From: Capra hircus
Taxonomy: Eukaryota > Chordata > Mammalia > Artiodactyla > Bovidae
Length of the DNA stretch: 64,000 bases
Direction of reading: 5' to 3'
Assembly: GCF_001704415.2 (NCBI RefSeq)
Contig: NC_030814.1
Span: 70,301,121 to 70,365,120 of the forward strand
Positions 58,146 through 64,000 of this stretch are shown piece by piece. Every line of letters starts with the position of its first letter. The first letter of the stretch is position 1. The notes under the pieces were generated by a model, which had not been told where the DNA came from, searched no databases, and was given only the letters and a program-made list of their open reading frames with translations. The translations under genes and the position numbers were made by a program.

Positions 58146-58374
58146 AGTGTACCCTCTTCATTTAACCTAGATAATGGGAACAGGCAGAAGGAATCAGAGG
58201 GGCAACAGTCTGGAAGACTCTGGAAGATGTCCTGGTGGCTTCATCTGCACACATTATTTACTGGACATGTACAAAGTAGAACACAACTCAGAACAAAACC
58301 CAACATTTCCCATTCCATTTTGGAATGGAAGGAGAGCTGATTTCCCCCAGATTGTCCTATAGAATCTCTTTCCA

Positions 58375-58735
58375 GTTTTCTTCTCTACATATCCCCAGGA
58401 GAGATTTTGTTTTGCGGTGAGATCAGGTGAGCAGATAACTTTGAAGGAGACTTCCTTTCCCAAGAGATTTAATTGCAAGGGACTGGGAACAAAGATGTTG
58501 CAGAAGATGGTTCTCTAAGGATTTGTGAAAACAGAAGTAACTTTTCTCAGTCACAGCAGAAGGGAGAACAATGGATGGCAGTGAGGGTTGGCAAGGAATA
58601 AAGTCTCTTAGACAGATGCTTGACCTAGCCCAGCAAGGGGTTTCTTCCACAGGTGAGAGGCTCTATATTTTCTCCCAACCAGAAGCCCCTTTTCTTCTGG
58701 TCTGACCCACTCCCACACTGCTTTCCTTGGGGATG
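58375..58735 (-). repeat. Duplicated block D2 (inverted partner of D1), 3' of the plus-strand OR
   Basis: The reverse complement aligns with 9850-10220. It lies about 20 kb beyond the OR stop, whereas D1 lies about 2.4 kb beyond its OR. Almost all of the extra distance is L1 and BovB insertion. This confirms that the inverted duplication spans the ORs and their downstream flanks. Confidence 0.8.
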
Positions 58736-60436
58736 AGGAATGTCTGGTCTCTATGTACTCTAATTTTTGTTCCTGAAAGACTCTTTCTTAACCCTTAAAG
58801 ATTTTGCCAGGTTTTAGCATGGAACTCTCACTTCCAGGTTTTCCTAGATTTCTACATTCTTTCAGACTCATTTTCTTCCATTTTAAACCAGTCTTAAGTG
58901 CATTTCTTCAGAAACATGGTGAAAGGCATTTAATATTTTCTCCCTCAGCTTGGGAAGTACCCACAACACCACAGCTAACTGCTATTTTCATAGGACAGGA
59001 GGATATTCTTGAGGTGTTCTGACCACACAAGACTTTATTTCTCCTGAAAATTTCTTTTCTTTACATTTCCTAAGTCCCTCCTGATTCCATTTCAAGCCCA
59101 TTTCCCTTAAGAAGATTGCAAGATCTTTCTTGCAATGAGAGAGATCCCACTGTAGACCCAACTGACCAATCTGATCAATCCTCCCTGGGTTGTGGAATCT
59201 GCTCACCAAGGACGTAGGGCTCCCAGTGGGATCTGCCTCTTGATTCCTCAGGCTTTCCTGATGTCATTGATTACCTGGGTTCAGGTAAGGCTCTTCCTTG
59301 CTGTGTCTTGTATTTCACCTCTCCGCTATCAAATGTTTTTTACCCCACCACCATTCCTGCCATTCTCCTGTTTACAATTTCTCTTAAGGTAGAAAACGTG
59401 TGTGGTTAAATTTTACTTCTGAAAAAAAAGTTTTTTCCCTCTCTTAATTCTTTATTCCTTGGGTAGAACTAGAGAAGACCTGAGGGTTGTTTGATTGAGG
59501 TTTTCAGTTTAAAGCTTGGGAGACTGAGACCCAGAAAGAGAAGATGACCTCCTCAGGGTCTCATCACAAGTTTCAGGAAGAGTGGGCACAATTTGTCTTT
59601 TCAAGTCTAGAGAGAATGCAACAAAGTCTAGACTACCTGAAATTGGCTGACTCGGGGTACTGGGAGAGTTATCTGTCTGTGATGATGTCTGGTTGTTAGA
59701 TTTTGAAAGACAGGATAAAATCCTCTACTTACATATGTGCCTATATTTCAAACCCTAGAAAACAAATTTCTGCTTGCTGTTCCCCAACACCCTGTATATA
59801 TATTTTTTCTTTTGGAAGTCCTCTCCAATACCCCATCTAGTTGAATGTCAGAGCTCTACTCTCATTTGGAGAAATATGTTTTGATGTTCCTGCTCCCTTC
59901 TTTTCCAACCCTGTAGCTTCTTTCTCTTTGAGAAAGTTACCCTATAGGTTTGACTTTCCACCTTTCTGCTGTCTGACAAAATTCCCAGGTGTACCTCTGC
60001 AGGAGTGTCATGTACAGACTTGGGCTCTGGCAAGTCTGATCTGAGTGGTGCAGGAAACCCTTTCTGTCCTAAAATATCTCCTGCTTTGCCTGAGTAAAAT
60101 CTTATATGTTGCCACCTGGGAAGGCTTTCTCTGGAGAAATTTGTATCTCAATAGATAGCAGAGTGTTAGATTATATTATAGTGGGGTTTCCTTTATTAGC
60201 AAAGATCAGTTTTCCCAATCAATTCATTAAAAGACATTTATTGAAAATCAATTGATACATTTGGTAAGTCAGAGTAAACAGTTCAAATTTTCTTTCAACT
60301 TGTATATTCTGATTCCCTGTGCAATTAACTTAAAAAAAAAATCTTACCTCTTTTACTGCCTTTCTGCTACCACCTTTGTCCAGAGCATAATAAGTGACAG
60401 AGGTTGTAGACATCATAATAATTGCCACTGTGTATA
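58736..60436. other. Low-repeat intergenic DNA, no gene recognised
   Basis: The longest nearly repeat-free stretch. Frames are short, and neither strand shows a domain or a stretch with clear coding character. A good donor-like CAG/GTAAGG occurs at 59283-59290, but no partnered acceptor-bounded exon can be defended. Confidence 0.5.
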
Positions 60437-60648
60437 GGGCTTCCCTTGTAGCTCAGTCAGTAAAGAATCTGCCTGCAGGGCAAGAGACCCGGGTTCGATC
60501 CTGGGTTGGGAAGATTCCCTGGAGAAGGAAATGGTGACCAATTCCAGTATCCTTGCCTGGAAAATCTCATGGACAGAGGAGCCTGGTGGGATGCAGTCAA
60601 TGGGGTCCCAAAGAGTTGGGCACGACTGAGTGACTAACAGTTACTTAT
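60437..60648 (+). mobile_element. Bov-tA SINE with intact Pol III boxes
   Basis: Box A-like GTAGCTCAGTCAGTAAAG and box B GGTTCGATCCTGGG, then the Bov-A body ending in GGGCACGACTGAGTGACTAAC. Confidence 0.92.
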
Positions 60649-61060
60649 AGTGCACTTACTGTATACCAGACACTAGAGTAGAGGCTTTACATACGTTATC
60701 CTATTTTACCCTCATTTTATCCTTTAAAGATGATAAAACTGGGGGGTCAAAATGGTTAAGGAACATGCCCCACACTGCCCACAACCATCTCCTGCTTGGA
60801 CAATCGTAGCCAATTACTAGTAGTTACTTCTCTCCCCTGTCTTCTTGTCTCTCTGCCATTCAGCAACTAGGCAGACCTGCTCCTTTTCTCAACAGCCAAG
60901 GATACCCACCATTTGCAGAGCCTTTTCTGTGTGAGCTTTTAAACATGTGAACTCATTTAATCTTTATAACCACTGTGGATGATGATTATCCTTGTCATCA
61001 TTTTATTGATGAGATGAAAGTTTCAGTGAGCACTTGCCCAATGCTAATAATTGGCCAAAT
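60649..61060 (+). repeat. Two MIR remnants
   Basis: 60650-60790 (GTGCACTTACTGTATACCAGACACT, broken core) and 60930-61050 (GTGAACTCATTTAATCTTTA, TTTTATTGATGAGATGAAA) follow MIR spacing. Confidence 0.65.
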
Positions 61061-61284
61061 TCTATCTCTTAACCATGACCTGGTGATATATAAGTTTCCA
61101 TTCCAACTCTTGAATCTGAACATTCATGGGTAGGCTCCCTCCACTGCCTCCCTATGTGGATGCTCTCTCAGTCAATAGGCCCAACTTGCCTCCCCCATCA
61201 ATATTTTGCTTTCTCTTCTCTGCCTCAAGCTCTGTCTTTTCCCTGTCTCTGAAGTATTTAACTGACTTCTGCTAAGTTTGGATA

Positions 61285-61500
61285 TTCCAATTATCCTTCA
61301 GGATCCAACTTCACCTCCTGGGCATCCGGAGGCCTCCCTTGATTCCACAGAAGAGTGGAGAACTTCCTCCCTGTTACCCTTAAGGGCAGAGAGATTGCAC
61401 CCATGGGAATTGCTGGGCTGCCACCTCCCCTTAGTGCTACATGCTCTTGGGTGTGAATAGGTAACACCTGTGGTGCACATAGAGCCCACACTAACAGTCT
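61285..61500 (+). repeat. L2 3'-end remnant
   Basis: ATCCTTCAGGATCCAACTTC, ACCTCCTGGGCATCC and GGCCTCCCTTGATTCC resemble the L2 3' end. Confidence 0.5.
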
Positions 61501-63586
61501 TTGTGTTCAGTAAACTTAAGTTTGGGGAAACCCATTATTGAAAGTGTAAACAACACCACCAGATAAATAATGTCAATTTAGAAATAAAATGCAGTTTCTT
61601 TTCACTTTTTAAGAGAATATAATAGAACTGCAGGCTTTCTGTCCATGATTGTGCACATAAGCACCAAATTTTGTATATAATTTCAGGGTTTATAAATTCC
61701 GATTTAAGCAAACTTTGATGTTCTGTTGGTCAATAAGATACTACTAGATTAATCAGCAACATATTAATTCTAGACACCAACTGATATGAGAGGAGAGACG
61801 ACTGAGGAGGAGGGACTTGATGGAAGAGTCAGAATTTGGGGGGTTGGGAGGAAAGATCAACAGGAGTGTCAGATCCCAGGAGAGGAGTGTTTCTGCTTAT
61901 CCAGTCTATTCTCAGCACCTAGAACAGAACCTGGCACCTTATAGGTGTTCAGCAAGTGTCACCTGAATGAGTGAATAATCAGGGAAGGCCTTCCAGGCAG
62001 ATAGCATGGTATGAATTCAAGCACAGACTCTGTCCAGTAGAAATCTGAGTGGACTTGGACATATGGAGATGAAGTCTGGGACTCAACAGGCAGGTCTGGC
62101 ATATCCGGATCTGTTGAGTTTGGCCTTACAGGGTCTGTGGATCTCTGTTCACCTGGAAGAAGACAGGCTCTTGAACATGACTGCAGGATGTTTCAGTGGG
62201 GGTTGGGAAGGAAGCTGGGAAGGGTCAGGCCATTGTACAGCTTCTCTCTGTAAGCAACTGTAAGCAACTCTGTGAGACTGTAAGCAACTGCCTCTGAGGA
62301 AAGCCAGAAGAGTTTGGAGACAATCCAGTCTGCTCCACAGCTCTTCCCAGAAGGGTGGGCAGAGCCAGAGACATTGGGCTCTCCCAGCTCCCAGAGTCCC
62401 AGAACTCAGAGAGCTCATTAATGTGTTGATAGTGGGAGAATTCTGTGCCTCTGCCTGGCTGCCTTCTGCACTCAGGGACTCCTTTTCCTATGTCTTCTCC
62501 CATCTGTGCCATTGTCTTTCCCTGATCCTTCTCTCTCAGCATCTGTGTTTCCTTTTCTCACCATGTTTGTGTTCTCTACTTTCTCTGTCTCTTCTGGGGA
62601 AGAATAATTTTTTATATTGCAACACAATTCTCTATTTCTTTTTTTTTATATTTTTTCGTGGCTGTTAATCTTGTCTCATTTTCCATGACATTTTCTCATT
62701 GTCCCTTTCATCTCTCGCCTCCTCTCCTGGTCCATTATTCATGTTTCTCCTCATCCCTCAGCTCTCTAATCCCTCACCCTCTTTCTTTCACATTCGAATC
62801 CTATTGCTCTACAAGGCTTACAATCTTTGCCTGGAATGGGATTATCAATTTGATCCTATGTGGTACGAGTGTGGTGTGTATGGCTAGTTAGCTTTGACAA
62901 CAAAGAGATCCCCCACATACCCCCCCAAGCTGACATTGAGAATTGTATTTGTCCAATGTTGCTAAAATATAAATTATTTTAAAAAATGTCCTAATGTTTA
63001 ATTTGTTGAGTGTGTCTTAAAAGTTATGTTACAATGCAAGCTGAAAGAGCAAAGATCTACCACATATGCTAGTTATCTGCTGATGACAATCTTCACTTAA
63101 ATCCAGAAACACATAAATACGTTCTTGTCAAAAAGTCAGTCATTATAGATTAAGTTAGAGTTCCTCTTTGACCACTATCCTCACTCAGTTCTAACCTTCT
63201 CTCCAGAAGTAGCCATTATTATCCTCTGTGCCCTTCAGGACTTTATGTGTACTTGTTTTTTATATTCTTGCCTCCCCACTTAATATTCCCAAACCTTATT
63301 CCAATTTGGTTAAAGAGTTGTATCTTTTAGTTTGATTTTCTCTAGTTACTAGTGAAATAAAGCAGTCTTTTTTGCTTATGTTTTGGTGAAGTAAAGAATT
63401 TATTGCAGGGCATCAAGGAAGAAGAATGATGTAAAGCAGTTTTTATTTAATGTTTATTTGGATTTTTTCCCCCTGAGAATTACTGCTTATTTTGTTTATA
63501 CTTTATCTTATTATATTGTGTTATTCTTTAAACATTTTGAATAGAAAAATGTTATGAATTGCTGTCTAATATATATTTTATAATAT
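61501..63586. other. Low-repeat intergenic DNA, no gene recognised
   Basis: No convincing exon on either strand. A small local repeat of CTGTAAGCAACT occurs three times at about 62250-62290. 62640-62660 is T-rich. Confidence 0.45.
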
Positions 63587-63945
63587 ATGATTAAAATTTT
63601 TTATTTTATATTGGAGTATAGTTGATTTGTGAGGCTTGTTAGTTTCAGGTATATAGCAAAGTGATTTGATTATACGTATCTATTCTTTTTTCATGTGACT
63701 TTCTTTTTCAGATTCTTTTTCAATTTATTATTACAGAATATTGAGTAGAGCTCCCTGTGCTAAACAGAAGGTCCTTGTTGATTATCTATTTTACTTATAG
63801 TAGTACGTATATGTCAATCCCAATCTCCTAATTTATCTCTCTCCTTCACTTTTCTCCTTTGGTAACTATCAGTTTGTTTTCTGTGAGTCTATTTCTGTTT
63901 TGTAAATAAGTTCATTTTTTAGATTCCACATATTTTTTATATGAA
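63587..63945 (-). mobile_element. L1 3' end
   Basis: TTTTATATTGGAGTATAGTTG, GTTTCAGGTATATAGCAAAG, GTCCTTGTTGATTATCTATT. Confidence 0.88.
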
Positions 63946-63954
63946 AAATTGTTT

Positions 63955-64000
63955 TTATTTTTATTAAAAATTATTTATTTATTTATTTTAATTGGAGGTT
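63955..64000 (-). mobile_element. Start of another L1 3' tail, cut by the window end
   Basis: A-rich tail reversed (TTATTTATTTATTTTAATTG) followed by GGAGGTT at the window edge. Confidence 0.6.

Noticed and set aside
59192..59392. Possible exon ending at the donor-like CAG/GTAAGG near 59285
   Set aside because: A single splice-like site without a matching acceptor, domain or conserved partner is not enough.
60437..60648. tRNA-like A and B boxes suggesting a tRNA gene
   Set aside because: They belong to the head of a Bov-tA SINE; the body and position fit the SINE, and a tRNA cloverleaf is not complete.
1..64000. CRISPR arrays, operons, phage or toxin systems
   Set aside because: None seen. 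Direct repeats are SINE, LINE and microsatellite sequences, and all coding evidence is vertebrate OR or retrotransposon.

Overview
This window is mammalian nuclear DNA from a ruminant, most likely a bovid. The evidence is the repeat content: BovB (RTE) LINEs, Bov-tA and Bov-A2 tRNA-Glu-derived SINEs, CHR-2-type SINEs and ruminant L1 3' ends, together with intron-less olfactory receptor (OR) genes. There is no sign of bacterial, plasmid or CRISPR content.

Only two intact protein-coding genes are supported. Both are single-exon class II olfactory receptors of the OR2V subfamily, 315 codons each, about 82.5% identical by hand count. They are transcribed away from each other: 12618-13565 on the minus strand and 37409-38356 on the plus strand. 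Flanking single-copy DNA shows that the pair sits in an old inverted duplication. Block D1 (9850-10220) matches D2 (58375-58735) inverted. Block B (14940-22290) matches C (31815-33990) inverted. A further direct copy of B, block A, lies at 3360-7905. Younger SINEs and L1s present in only one of the paralogous blocks show that the duplications are older than those insertions.

Layout: 1-3350, decayed BovB with an inverted BovB 3' fragment inside; 3360-7905, block A; 8572-12256, BovB 3' end, L1 3' ends and a hairpin of two opposed L1 tails; 12.6-13.6 kb, first OR; 14.9-22.3 kb, block B with SINE, BovB and L1 5'UTR insertions; 22.4-31.8 kb, solo LTR, rearranged minus-strand L1s and opposed BovBs, containing the symmetry axis of the inverted duplication; 31.8-34.0 kb, block C; 34-37.2 kb, ancient repeats and SINEs; 37.4-38.4 kb, second OR; 38.8-57.6 kb, an old L1 (minus) split by a long ruminant L1 (42850-53132, bounded by a 14-bp target-site duplication) that itself hosts two BovBs, followed by a near-full-length BovB (54016-57554); 57.6-63.6 kb, mostly low-repeat DNA with MIR, L2 and Bov-tA pieces; 63.6-64 kb, L1 3' ends.

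No new biological system was found. The items most worth checking are the inverted OR duplication with insertion dating, a 47-nt exact copy of an L1/BovB junction placed inside another L1, the clustering of receptor differences in likely ligand-contact segments, and the nested-insertion stratigraphy. Repeat family names are from memory of consensus sequences; no database search was run.
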